A stretch of 64,000 nt of DNA from a virus. The notes beneath the pieces were generated by a model. The model was not told the origin of the DNA, made no database searches, and worked only from the letters and a program-made list of their open reading frames with translations. The position numbers were made by a program, and so were the translations under genes. Position 1 is the first letter of the stretch. The number at the start of each line of letters is the position of its first letter. Positions 7,185-14,921 of this stretch are shown here, piece after piece. The stretch is taken from positions 1 through 64,000 of the IMG/VR virus record IMGVR_UViG_3300042731_006431, one strand, 5' to 3'.

Positions 7185-7847
7185 ATGAATGAATTGGTAG
7201 AAATTAAAGATGGTAAGGTGTTTGCTGCGTCGATTGCAATAGCTAAGGCTTACAATAAAAGACATGTAGAGGTTATGAGAGATATTCAAAATCTTGGTTG
7301 TAGTAAAAAATTTAAGAAAAAAAATTTTATTGTTTCAAATTATCGTGATATCCGTAATAAAAAAAGACGAATGTATATACTTTCTGAGGCTGGACAAGCT
7401 TTTTTATATATGAGTTATAATTGTGAAACATCTGACATATTTAAAGAGAGTTATATTGAATCGTCTGATAAAACAGAAGCTTTATTGTATAAAATTCAAA
7501 AAGATTATTCAAACTTAATAGAAGAAATGCAAAAAGTATTTGATGCGGATTTATTAAATTTGGTAGCAAATAATATTAAAGAAAATAAAAAATCTTATAT
7601 TTATATTTTACAGGACAAAACTAATAATTGTTTTAAAATTGGCAGGACAACAAAAATCGATGAAAGAATAAAAATTATCCAAGCTGGATATCCTAACAAG
7701 CTGTATTTGTTATATGTATTTGAAGGTGGTAGTTCAATTGAATCTCATTTACACAGGAAATATTCTAACAAAAGATTAAATGGTGAATGGTTTAATTTGT
7801 CAAAAAATGATATTAATGAAATTAAAAACACTTATGAAAGATGTTAA
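7185..7847 (+). CDS. Rha-family antirepressor fused to T5orf172/GIY-YIG-like domain
   Basis: Residues 1-95 match the Rha (Phage_pRha) regulatory domain: the KRHVEVMRDI helix and RRMYILSEAGQAFLYM are its usual conserved blocks. Residues 136-220 resemble the T5orf172/MUG113 branch of GIY-YIG-like domains: YIYILQD, FKIGRT, IESHLHRKY and GEWFNL. Rha proteins interfere with phage development or act as antirepressors. The C-terminal domain occurs on phage regulators and on nucleases, so activity is not certain. The presence of Rha in a genome without a visible integrase suggests a temperate ancestor. The joining region (residues 96-135) is a charged helix. Confidence 0.82.
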   Translation: MNELVEIKDGKVFAASIAIAKAYNKRHVEVMRDIQNLGCSKKFKKKNFIVSNYRDIRNKKRRMYILSEAGQAFLYMSYNCETSDIFKESYIESSDKTEALLYKIQKDYSNLIEEMQKVFDADLLNLVANNIKENKKSYIYILQDKTNNCFKIGRTTKIDERIKIIQAGYPNKLYLLYVFEGGSSIESHLHRKYSNKRLNGEWFNLSKNDINEIKNTYERC

Positions 7848-7868
7848 TAGATTTAGATTGGTGGTCTG

Positions 7869-8138
7869 ATGCAAAAAATAACTTATGAGGAATTAGAACA
7901 ATTAGAACAATTAGAACAGATCTTAGAAAAAATTAAATGCGTTGCTATCAATATTGTTAAACAAACAAATGGTATTTTAATCGATAGTGAAAAGGCCATA
8001 ATTACTATATCAGACTGTAATAACATTACTTTATTTTATCGAGATAAGGACGAGCATAAACAACTTGACATGTCTTTAATTGATCTATATATTATATCAG
8101 ATGATGATAAAGAGGTGAAAAATGAAAAAACAAGGTGA
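7869..8138 (+). CDS. Hypothetical protein with LEQ repeat
   Basis: 89 residues; ATG after GGTCTG, a weak SD. The N-terminal helix contains (LEQ)3 encoded by a perfect 9-bp tandem repeat, then a small alpha/beta segment (CVAINIVKQTNG ... TLFYRD) and an acidic end. The last 17 bases overlap the next small gene. Function unknown. Confidence 0.62.
   Translation: MQKITYEELEQLEQLEQILEKIKCVAINIVKQTNGILIDSEKAIITISDCNNITLFYRDKDEHKQLDMSLIDLYIISDDDKEVKNEKTR
7894..7920 (+). repeat. (ATTAGAACA)x3 tandem repeat
   Basis: Three perfect copies of a 9-bp unit inside the gene at 7869, coding for LEQ three times. Copy change would keep the frame and lengthen or shorten a helix. Confidence 0.85.
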
Positions 8139-8283
8139 GATATTAGATTATATTGATGAGTTATTGGGAAAAAATGAAGAATACGCAAGTTCGGCTATAT
8201 TTATAATGAATTCTGATAGAAATATTGGAATAAGACAAGCATTATGGAAGGTTAAAGCTTTTATTTTGGAAGAGACTACATAG
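8122..8283 (+). CDS. Small hypothetical protein just before TerL, 53 aa
   Basis: ATG 8122 follows AGAGGTG at good distance; the frame runs to TAG 8281-8283, whose last base is the first base of the GTG start of TerL. The product is a single acidic helical protein (KKQGEILDYIDELLGK ... KAFILEETT). Its tight link to TerL suggests coupled translation. It is too short to be a usual small terminase, and I claim no function. Confidence 0.6.
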   Translation: MKKQGEILDYIDELLGKNEEYASSAIFIMNSDRNIGIRQALWKVKAFILEETT

Positions 8284-9704
8284 TGGACATATTTCAACAA
8301 ATACAAAAACATATTAACGATAAAATTAACTCCAGAATTGCGAAAAAAAAACAAGCCAAACCAAAGGTAATAACGCTTTCACCAAACATATCATTCTATA
8401 AATTTGTGACTGAAATATTAGGTTATACATTACTATTACCACATAAAGAGTGGTGCGAATCGATTGATAAACCTTTCACAAAAAAACTATTATTAAAACC
8501 ACGTGGTACATACAAGAGTACAATATACACAAAGGCTTATTCATTATATAGATTAATGAAAAACCCTAATATGAGGATATTAATAATTTCAAGTACGTTT
8601 GAAAATGCAAGCGACTTTATGACCAATATACAAAATATTATACTTTCTCATTCATGGTTTCAAAAATATAATATAGGTTTTAAAAATAAAAATCAAAGGT
8701 CATTAAATCTAACTATTAGAAACGAATATCATTCGCGTGAACCAAATTTAATGGCTATAGGAACGTTTTCACGGTCATTAGTTGGTAGACACTTTGATTT
8801 AATTATATGTGACGACATAGTGAATAATGACGATCGAGAATCTCAAAATGCACGAGACAAAAAGAAACGCTGGTTTCAAGATGTTTTCAGTTTGCTTGAT
8901 CCAGGAGGTCAAGTGTTAGTTGTAGGAACACGATGGCATTTTAATGACTTATACGATACGCTTATTAATGAAAAGAAGTGGCCTCATGAAATCGAAACGC
9001 CTATGAATAAAGATGGCACATGCAGATTTGAGCCAATACTAACAGAAGAGATATTACAAGAGAAGGAATTTGAACTCGGCACAATTCATTATAGTTCACA
9101 GTATTGGAACAACCCACTTCCCGAGGGCAGTGCTGTATTCTATAAAAAGTATTTCGAAAAGGGTTATGATATTAATGTCAACAAAAAGAATCTAACTTTT
9201 TACGGATACTGTGATCTTGCTTTAGGTCAATCTAAAACATCAGATTATACTGCAATAATAACACTTGCTACTGATGGAGAATTTTATTATGTATATGATG
9301 TTATGCTTGAAAGGTTAACACCTGATCATACTATACAAAGAATAATAACTTTATTTGATATATATAATTATAAGAATTTTGGAGTTGAAGATAATTTATT
9401 TCAGACGCTTTTTAAAGAATCATTGAAAAATGAGATGCAGCGACAAGGTAAAAGACACCATATCTATATACATGGTGTTAAAAATACGAAAAAGAAAGAG
9501 GTAAGAATTGAAACTATACAGCCATATTTAGCAAGAGGTTTATTATTATTTCCTTCTGATTGGAAAGATAGAGTAGAGTTTACTTTGCTTATTGATCAGA
9601 TGTTACACTTTCCAGTAGCTGACCATGATGATGGTCCAGACGCTTTGGAAGGTGTTTTGAGTGTTGCAAGGACTGCAAATAAAATGAGTTTAAAAATAGG
9701 GTGA
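8283..9704 (+). CDS. terL: Terminase large subunit
   Basis: DNA-packaging motor and end-cutting nuclease, 473 residues, normal for TerL. N-terminal ATPase: Walker A-like PRGTYKST (residues 73-80), Walker B FDLIICDD (about 170-177), and coupling block VLVVGTRWHFNDLY. C-terminal RNase H-like nuclease: first Asp in GYCDLALG (about 308), Glu in FGVEDN, and last acidic motif DHDDGPDALEG (about 449). GTG start overlaps the preceding stop. A separate small subunit was not recognised; the partial first gene or an off-window gene may supply it. Followed by a promoter-like site and a separate transcript. Confidence 0.95.
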   Translation: MDIFQQIQKHINDKINSRIAKKKQAKPKVITLSPNISFYKFVTEILGYTLLLPHKEWCESIDKPFTKKLLLKPRGTYKSTIYTKAYSLYRLMKNPNMRILIISSTFENASDFMTNIQNIILSHSWFQKYNIGFKNKNQRSLNLTIRNEYHSREPNLMAIGTFSRSLVGRHFDLIICDDIVNNDDRESQNARDKKKRWFQDVFSLLDPGGQVLVVGTRWHFNDLYDTLINEKKWPHEIETPMNKDGTCRFEPILTEEILQEKEFELGTIHYSSQYWNNPLPEGSAVFYKKYFEKGYDINVNKKNLTFYGYCDLALGQSKTSDYTAIITLATDGEFYYVYDVMLERLTPDHTIQRIITLFDIYNYKNFGVEDNLFQTLFKESLKNEMQRQGKRHHIYIHGVKNTKKKEVRIETIQPYLARGLLLFPSDWKDRVEFTLLIDQMLHFPVADHDDGPDALEGVLSVARTANKMSLKIG

Positions 9705-9729
9705 CATTTTTTATTTATTTTGTTATATT
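9701..9729 (+). promoter_or_regulatory. Promoter GTGACA-17-TATATT
   Basis: GTGACA (9701-9706), a 17-base spacer and TATATT (9724-9729) lie at the end of terL. Initiation would be near 9736, 27 bases before the ATG at 9763. It shares the GTTATAT box (9722-9728) with other rightward promoters here but has a more canonical -35. Confidence 0.6.
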
Positions 9730-9762
9730 ATATATGTGGTTTAAATTTGTGGAGGATTAAAA

Positions 9763-10311
9763 ATGTACATTTATATAATTATAGTGGCAATAAGTTTGGT
9801 TTTACTTATTGGTTATAATATCAAAGAGTATAGATCAAGTAAAATTAGATGGTATAGTTATACTAAAGATGATTTTATTTTATCCTTTTTTAGTTGGTTA
9901 TTTATAATGATTCTAATTCTATCTTTTACCATACTAATTCATTATGGGATAGTTTCCAGTTCAAATATAATGATAGAAGCAACTGTCAAAATAACAGACC
10001 ATGAAATAGTATCAATAAAACAAGATGGTGAAACACAAGGGCAAATGACTATGTTTATAATTGGAAGTGGCTTTATAAATGAAACTCAATACTATTTCTT
10101 TTATGAACAGCAAGGTAAAAATAGATATAAACTAAACAAAGTACCTACTGATAATTCAATTATTATCGAAAGTGATGCTACACCAAGCTATAAATATTTT
10201 AATTATGAACCACATCAAAGCTGTTATGATTGGATATTATTTTGTTCTGTTCAAGATAAATATGAAATTTATGTGCCGTTTGGTACTATAATTAAAGATT
10301 TTAAACTATAG
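9763..10311 (+). CDS. Membrane-anchored protein, 182 aa
   Basis: First gene of the island between TerL and portal, with GGAGG upstream. Two hydrophobic segments (about residues 2-18 and 43-66) are followed by a soluble 110-residue domain, probably outside the membrane if the N-terminus is inside. No catalytic motif is visible. It may encode a membrane function expressed from its own promoter. Not recognised. Confidence 0.75.
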   Translation: MYIYIIIVAISLVLLIGYNIKEYRSSKIRWYSYTKDDFILSFFSWLFIMILILSFTILIHYGIVSSSNIMIEATVKITDHEIVSIKQDGETQGQMTMFIIGSGFINETQYYFFYEQQGKNRYKLNKVPTDNSIIIESDATPSYKYFNYEPHQSCYDWILFCSVQDKYEIYVPFGTIIKDFKL

Positions 10312-10320
10312 GAGTATTTT

Positions 10321-10650
10321 ATGTCAGCTACTTTATTTTTTGTTGGGTTAATGGTGTTAATATTTATAGCGTGTACAATCATAGGATTGGCATTTGGTGA
10401 TATTTTTGTTAACTTTATACTTTTGATTGCATCAATATTAATTTTATTGGTTAGTGTTGTATTAGTGATATCATTTGGAGCTATTGATTATAATAAATAC
10501 TGTACTATTGTAGATAAAAAAGTTGATAATGACAAATATATAGTATATTATAAACATAATACTTTTTTAATATATGAAAAAGAAGTGTCACCTAAAGTTT
10601 ATTCGAATTCAAAAATTGGTGTACGTACATTTTATCCTTATTTGTATTAG
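10321..10650 (+). CDS. Membrane protein, paralog of the 11071 gene
   Basis: 109 residues: two hydrophobic segments (about 3-25 and 30-52) and a small soluble tail. The tail block CTIVDKKVDNDKYIVYYKHN matches HTIIDKTQVGNRYLIYYQRN in the gene at 11071, followed by TF-[LI]-I in both. The two are paralogs separated by one gene. The tail looks like a small beta fold. Function unknown. Confidence 0.75.
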   Translation: MSATLFFVGLMVLIFIACTIIGLAFGDIFVNFILLIASILILLVSVVLVISFGAIDYNKYCTIVDKKVDNDKYIVYYKHNTFLIYEKEVSPKVYSNSKIGVRTFYPYLY

Positions 10651-10661
10651 GGTTGTAAATT

Positions 10662-11069
10662 ATGAAAGAAAATTTAAGGTGTTTGCAAGGTATTTATACT
10701 ACATATTCATGGTCATCAACTTTTTTAAAAATAGACAAAAAGAACATTGAAAAAGATGGATATTATAGATTTGTTTGCGATATCAACGATATTACTTTTA
10801 CTGATGATGAAGAGTATATATTAGTGTTATATACAGATGATGGTAAAGATGAAATAATAAGAAAAAAAATAAAAGCATCTGATCTATTTGAATATATTGA
10901 GTATTGTTATCGTGGTACTCAATCGATTATAACGTGGCTAAATAGGGAATCGATAATAGATAATATATCATTTGGGATAATTATAGATGAGGAATCACTT
11001 GGTTCAATTGAATGCTCTGTTAAGATAGATAGGGTTGATGTACAAACTATATTAGATTATGAGGTGTAA
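10662..11069 (+). CDS. Second copy of the head decoration-like protein
   Basis: 135 residues, clearly similar to the protein encoded right after the major capsid gene (17067-17471). Shared blocks: DGYYRFVCDINDI / DGFYRFVVDITDL, YILVLYT / YTLTVYT, the ASDLF / AADLF block, YRGTQSIITWLN / YRGQATITRWIN, and SIECSVKI / SITCEVGI. The structural copy is neutral; this copy is Lys/Asp/Glu-rich and diverged. It lies among membrane proteins and not in the head operon. It may be an alternative head-surface protein or a repurposed copy; both are inference. Confidence 0.8.
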   Translation: MKENLRCLQGIYTTYSWSSTFLKIDKKNIEKDGYYRFVCDINDITFTDDEEYILVLYTDDGKDEIIRKKIKASDLFEYIEYCYRGTQSIITWLNRESIIDNISFGIIIDEESLGSIECSVKIDRVDVQTILDYEV

Positions 11070-11070
11070 G

Positions 11071-11397
11071 ATGTTAATATCAATTTTTTTAATAATATTT
11101 AGTTTAATATTAATTATTTGTTTAATTGTGGCGGTAACATCGTTTGAGATGGACAATTTTTTATTCCCGGGCAGTCTTATAATAATGTTTGCAACTATAA
11201 TTTTTGCTATCAGTTTGCATTTTACTGATGTAAATTCATTTCATACTATTATAGATAAAACGCAAGTAGGCAACCGTTATCTAATATATTATCAGCGCAA
11301 TACGTTTATAATAAGTGAAATAGAAGTTGATGAAAAGAATTATAATTGTGCTAATATTGGGCAACGGTATAATTATGATTGGAATTATTGTAGATAA
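11071..11397 (+). CDS. Membrane protein, paralog of the 10321 gene
   Basis: ATG 11071 is chosen, one base after the preceding stop, with GAGG upstream inside that gene. Two hydrophobic segments in residues 1-52 and a tail sharing the TIxDK ... YxxYYxxNTFxI pattern with the gene at 10321. The pair brackets the duplicated decoration-like gene, so the island may have grown by block duplication. Function unknown. Confidence 0.74.
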   Translation: MLISIFLIIFSLILIICLIVAVTSFEMDNFLFPGSLIIMFATIIFAISLHFTDVNSFHTIIDKTQVGNRYLIYYQRNTFIISEIEVDEKNYNCANIGQRYNYDWNYCR

Positions 11398-11409
11398 TTG
11401 AGGTTTAAA

Positions 11410-11691
11410 ATGAAAGAAAATGAAGAGAAAACACATGGTATCTTTGATATCATATTTTTGTTTGGGATGTTTTTTTATGAAAATTGGATGGTGCAACTGA
11501 GCTTAAATATAATATTTGAAAAGATATTTGCTATTGATTTTAATCTTTCTTATTGGCAAACACTTGCCCTTTCTGTTTGCTTTGCTTTGATGAGATTAGA
11601 TCCTTTAAAAAGGGGATATAGGGAAGTTCAGTATTCGATTGTAATATTTCCATTTCTTCTTTATATTATTATATGGGCTTGTTTAAGGTAA
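11410..11691 (+). CDS. Membrane protein, paralog of the 40845 gene
   Basis: 93 residues from ATG 11410 (GAGG upstream). A charged start (MKENEEKTHG) and three hydrophobic stretches. The block VQLSLNIIFEKIFAIDFNL is closely matched by VMLSFNMIADKILVIDFRL in the leftward gene at 40845. The two loci lie on opposite strands 29 kb apart. The function is unknown; a conserved membrane-embedded core is the only visible feature. Confidence 0.72.
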   Translation: MKENEEKTHGIFDIIFLFGMFFYENWMVQLSLNIIFEKIFAIDFNLSYWQTLALSVCFALMRLDPLKRGYREVQYSIVIFPFLLYIIIWACLR

Positions 11692-11699
11692 GGTGTGAA

Positions 11700-12047
11700 A
11701 TGAAAGAAAGAAGTGAAAAATTACTTAAATTAATTGAGTCAGTTCCAGCTGATCAGTGGGAAATAACGGATGTTGATAGTTATAATTATATACTTTATAA
11801 GAAAATAAAAGCATATATAAAAGATATAAAAATAGTTATCTTTTATAAAAAGTGGTTGCATGTTGAAAGAAAATGGTATGGGAAAGTAAAAGAAAAAAGG
11901 ATAGTTAAATTTTATAAATTTTATATTAATGGAGTTAGACAATCTATTTTTAGATTTAATGACGATTTTTTTGATAATTTAATGCAAAAACGTTCTATGC
12001 TAACAGAATCACAAATAAATAAAGTATTGGATGAATTGGAGGGTTAG
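11700..12047 (+). CDS. Hypothetical basic protein, 115 aa
   Basis: ATG 11700, with AGG at 11691. The upstream in-frame Met lies inside the preceding gene and lacks an SD. Highly Lys/Arg/Tyr/Phe-rich in the middle (VERKWYGKVKEKR), helical at both ends (KERSEKLLKLIES; EKVLDELEG-like end). Not recognised. Confidence 0.68.
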   Translation: MKERSEKLLKLIESVPADQWEITDVDSYNYILYKKIKAYIKDIKIVIFYKKWLHVERKWYGKVKEKRIVKFYKFYINGVRQSIFRFNDDFFDNLMQKRSMLTESQINKVLDELEG

Positions 12048-12055
12048 ATGCTTAA

Positions 12056-12391
12056 ATGAAAAAAAATAGAAAGCAAAGAATAAAATATTTAATCTACAAT
12101 CTCGAAGATAAACAAGAAGACATATTTTATGATATAAAATTACATCCTAAGCAGTGGTTTAAATATTTAAACAAAAGAAACAGATGGTTGAGCTTGTCAT
12201 GTAATTTTATTGAAGGTGTGAACTGTCTCCACATTATTATTTTGGGTTGCAAATTACATATTATCGGTTATTATGCAGATATTCAACCAAATAATAATTA
12301 TTATATTTATAATACTGGTTATTTTTATCATCTTTATAATAAGTATGACAAAGTATTTGATGATATTTTGTTTGATGGAGTAGTAAAATGA
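12056..12391 (+). CDS. Tandem paralog 1, hypothetical, 111 aa
   Basis: First of two adjacent related genes. Shared with the next gene: an acidic/basic N-terminal helix, HPKQWFKYLN / NPKEWFEFLN, WLSLSCNFIEGVN / WLSLYCDFIKDVN and HIIILGCKLHIIGY / HIIIIENDLYLICY. Soluble, Tyr-rich C-terminus. Its stop overlaps the next ATG. A local duplication; function unknown. Confidence 0.72.
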   Translation: MKKNRKQRIKYLIYNLEDKQEDIFYDIKLHPKQWFKYLNKRNRWLSLSCNFIEGVNCLHIIILGCKLHIIGYYADIQPNNNYYIYNTGYFYHLYNKYDKVFDDILFDGVVK

Positions 12392-12777
12392 AAGACGAGA
12401 TCAAAGAATTAATAGAAAATCGTGATACAAAACAACAAGAAATTTATAATCACGCAAAACAAAATCCTAAAGAATGGTTTGAATTTCTTAATGATCAAAA
12501 TATTTGGCTCAGTTTATATTGTGATTTTATTAAAGATGTAAACCGTATTCATATTATCATTATAGAAAATGATTTATATTTGATTTGTTATGATGAACAA
12601 TATTACAATGTCCATCGCTATCACTGCTATAATTTTAATTATACTTACACTCATAAATTTGATAATTATAAACAGTATGTTGATTATCATAACGGGTTTT
12701 ATAAAACAAGAACAGAAGAAATTTTATATTTTAAAAAAGATTATCCTCCGTTTCATTTTACTTGTATGCGGCCTTAA
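12388..12777 (+). CDS. Tandem paralog 2, hypothetical, 129 aa
   Basis: Overlaps the stop of its paralog by four bases. The first 70 residues align well with the gene at 12056; the C-terminal third (YHCYNFNYTYTHKFDN onward) is different and longer and rich in Tyr/His. Another open frame overlaps the 3' end but lacks an SD. Function unknown. Confidence 0.7.
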   Translation: MKDEIKELIENRDTKQQEIYNHAKQNPKEWFEFLNDQNIWLSLYCDFIKDVNRIHIIIIENDLYLICYDEQYYNVHRYHCYNFNYTYTHKFDNYKQYVDYHNGFYKTRTEEILYFKKDYPPFHFTCMRP

Positions 12778-12832
12778 ATAATTTATATAATAAAAATAAA
12801 TGATATGATTTAAGAGGAGCTAAATGAATTAA

Positions 12833-13306
12833 ATGACAAATGATGAGCTTGCCAAAAAAAATATAAAACTTCCTGAAATAATTGTGAACAAATGCTTTAG
12901 CACTTACCACGACAAGGACGAACTCCTTTCTCTTGGTTATGATGAACTTTATCAAGCCATTTTAAAACATGACAGAAACCGCCAAAATACTTTTACCTCA
13001 TATGCTTACCGGTATATTTGGGGTAAAATGATTAACTACATTAAAAAATCGACTAAACAATACGAATATCAATATATAATTTCGTATATAGAGTTTTTAG
13101 AAATTTCAAAGCCTGAACACTTAGATATTTTATATGAAATTAAAGAATACCAAAAAAATAACCCATCTATATATCAACAGCGAGTCATCGATTTATATCT
13201 ACAAGGATATAGAGCGGTTGAAATTGCTGATAAATTAGGTTTAAAAAGAAGAGTAATATACAACCACCTAAGTAACTTCATAGCTGCTATCGAAGCAACA
13301 CTCTAA
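12833..13306 (+). CDS. Sigma-70-family-like factor
   Basis: 157 residues. Residues 30-75 resemble sigma region 2: DELLSLGYDELYQAI, then TFTSYAYRYIWGKMINYIKK. Residues 117-150 form a region-4-like helix-turn-helix: QRVIDLYLQGYRAVEIADKLGLKRR. No region 1.1 or 3, as in small phage sigma factors. A second, diverged member is at 47568. The gene sits last in the TerL-portal island, and a distinct promoter box begins 43 bases after its stop, in front of the structural operon. It may therefore redirect host RNA polymerase to phage genes; that link is inference. GAGGAG is 9 bases before the ATG region. Confidence 0.75.
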   Translation: MTNDELAKKNIKLPEIIVNKCFSTYHDKDELLSLGYDELYQAILKHDRNRQNTFTSYAYRYIWGKMINYIKKSTKQYEYQYIISYIEFLEISKPEHLDILYEIKEYQKNNPSIYQQRVIDLYLQGYRAVEIADKLGLKRRVIYNHLSNFIAAIEATL

Positions 13307-13348
13307 ATTACATATTTAATACACTTCTGTTAATTTATTTTCCCAAAA

Positions 13349-13380
13349 ATCGCACAAAGTTAAAAGAAATTAGTTATATA
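13349..13380 (+). promoter_or_regulatory. Promoter, CACAAA-N14-GTTATAT class (structural operon)
   Basis: ATCGCACAAA (13349-13358), exactly 14 bases, then GTTATAT (13373-13379). The same 10-mer, spacing and 7-mer occur at 31831 and 39542, and a shorter match at 48047, each before a rightward gene. Predicted start of transcription is near 13387, the first base of the leader stem. It would drive portal through tape measure. Confidence 0.8.
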
Positions 13381-13386
13381 TTATAT

Positions 13387-13460
13387 AGTATGTGCATTTA
13401 AAACGGGATCTTTCCAAGTTGATGAAAGTGAGCGTGCTTTTATCACTCGATGTACATGCT
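13387..13460 (+). ncRNA. Folded leader RNA before the portal gene
   Basis: Starting at the predicted transcription start, AGTATGTGCAT (13387-13397) pairs with ATGTACATGCT (13450-13460): 11 pairs, two of them G-U. Inside are two hairpins: AAC-g-GGA / TCC-aa-GTT around loop TCTT, and AGTGA / TCACT. Together this makes a three-way junction ending 15 bases before the start codon and just upstream of AAGGAAG. It could protect the late mRNA 5' end or regulate translation. No match to a riboswitch class that I know. Confidence 0.55.
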
Positions 13461-13475
13461 AACTGATAAGGAAGT

Positions 13476-14921
13476 ATGAATTTGAGTGTATTCGAAAAAG
13501 AACGTCCAAATTTAAAATCATTAATTGCTGAATGGAATTTCCAACTTGATAGTTATGTTGGCGGTCGTAAATATTTAGCAAATACAAATTATCTTCACCG
13601 ACACCCTCTTGAATACGATGAGGAATACGCTAATCGTTTGTCAAGAACAACATACAGTAACAAAAACAAAAAGTACATTGATAAAACAGTCAATAGTGTA
13701 TACTCAAAAAAAATAACAAGAACCCTTCTTGAATCATCGCTGCCTTTTTTTAGATTCCAGGATTTCAATGGGAATGAATTAGAAATAAATTCTTTTTTTA
13801 ATTTTATATCTAAACTTAGATTAGCATTGGGTGAAGTGTATATATATTACAATCCACCTCAAACAGAAGGCAAAACCAATGCAGAAACTAAATATTCAAA
13901 AATTGATGTCTCTCCAATCTTGCCACAAGTGATAAAATATGTCGAAACTTATCAAGGTGAAATTATAGAGTTAACTATGACAGTTGACCAAACTATTTTA
14001 CTTGATGAAAAAGAAATTGCTATTGATCAAATATATTACAATAAAAATGTTATCACTTACCATTTTAAAGAAAAGAAATTTAACGGCAAAAACGAACTAT
14101 CTACACCTAATAACTTGGGTCAAGTTCCTTTTATTCAGTATACATTAGATGATAACTTTGATGGAGTAAGTGATTCGTACACAATTGATGTATCAAGATT
14201 ATCCAATGAAGCTCACAATATACGTTCCTGGATTAATCAAATCCTTTTCGATAATATGTATCCAACAATGAATATGCCAATGAATGAAAGTATGATTGGC
14301 ATTCTTGAAACACAATATGGAACAACAAAGAAAAACGGGATTGATATTGTTGATTTCCGTAAACGTAGAGTACAGCCCCATGATTCAGGTAATTCAATAA
14401 GTTATTTAGTTAATGATTTAAATAATATTGATAAACTTTTAGCCTATGAAGACAAACTTGAAACAGAAATAACAGAAGCTGTTTCCATGAGGCTTAAACA
14501 AATCGTGCAGCAAAGCGGCGTATCAAAGCAATATGACGTACAAGATGAAATTCAAGTATTGACATTTTTTAGCCAGGAAAAATTCAAAACAGCTGAAGAG
14601 AAGTTTTGGAACACAGTTTTAAGCTTAATTGGTAAAGAAAAATTAGACTATACGATTAATTATCCAGATCAAACAGCATTTGATTTAATAGATAGGACAC
14701 AACGGCTTGATAATTTAGTACTCATAAGGGATACAATAGAGTCACCGAAGGCAAAAAAAGCAATAGATAAAATTATTGTGAAAGATTATTTAAGTAATGA
14801 TATTTCAGAAGATGAAATAAACATTATAAATAAAGAAATTGATGATGGAGACGTTGTTTCCAACACAAATGATTCTATATATAATGAATCATTAAATATT
14901 AACGACGAGGAAGTTATTTAA
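13476..14921 (+). CDS. Portal protein
   Basis: Forms the dodecameric DNA gate at one capsid vertex. 481 residues, right for portals of the SPP1 gp6/HK97-like size class. Placed directly before scaffold and capsid genes. Visible pattern: N-terminal mixed region with YVGGRKYLANTNYL and HRHPLEYDEEYANRLSRT, then a beta-rich wing, then long helices with NEAHNIRSWINQILFDNMYP (stem/clip), and a C-terminal helical, acidic crown (NKEIDDGD). These are typical of portal proteins, but the assignment rests mainly on size and gene order. Expression probably depends on the promoter and leader RNA upstream. Confidence 0.85.
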   Translation: MNLSVFEKERPNLKSLIAEWNFQLDSYVGGRKYLANTNYLHRHPLEYDEEYANRLSRTTYSNKNKKYIDKTVNSVYSKKITRTLLESSLPFFRFQDFNGNELEINSFFNFISKLRLALGEVYIYYNPPQTEGKTNAETKYSKIDVSPILPQVIKYVETYQGEIIELTMTVDQTILLDEKEIAIDQIYYNKNVITYHFKEKKFNGKNELSTPNNLGQVPFIQYTLDDNFDGVSDSYTIDVSRLSNEAHNIRSWINQILFDNMYPTMNMPMNESMIGILETQYGTTKKNGIDIVDFRKRRVQPHDSGNSISYLVNDLNNIDKLLAYEDKLETEITEAVSMRLKQIVQQSGVSKQYDVQDEIQVLTFFSQEKFKTAEEKFWNTVLSLIGKEKLDYTINYPDQTAFDLIDRTQRLDNLVLIRDTIESPKAKKAIDKIIVKDYLSNDISEDEINIINKEIDDGDVVSNTNDSIYNESLNINDEEVI

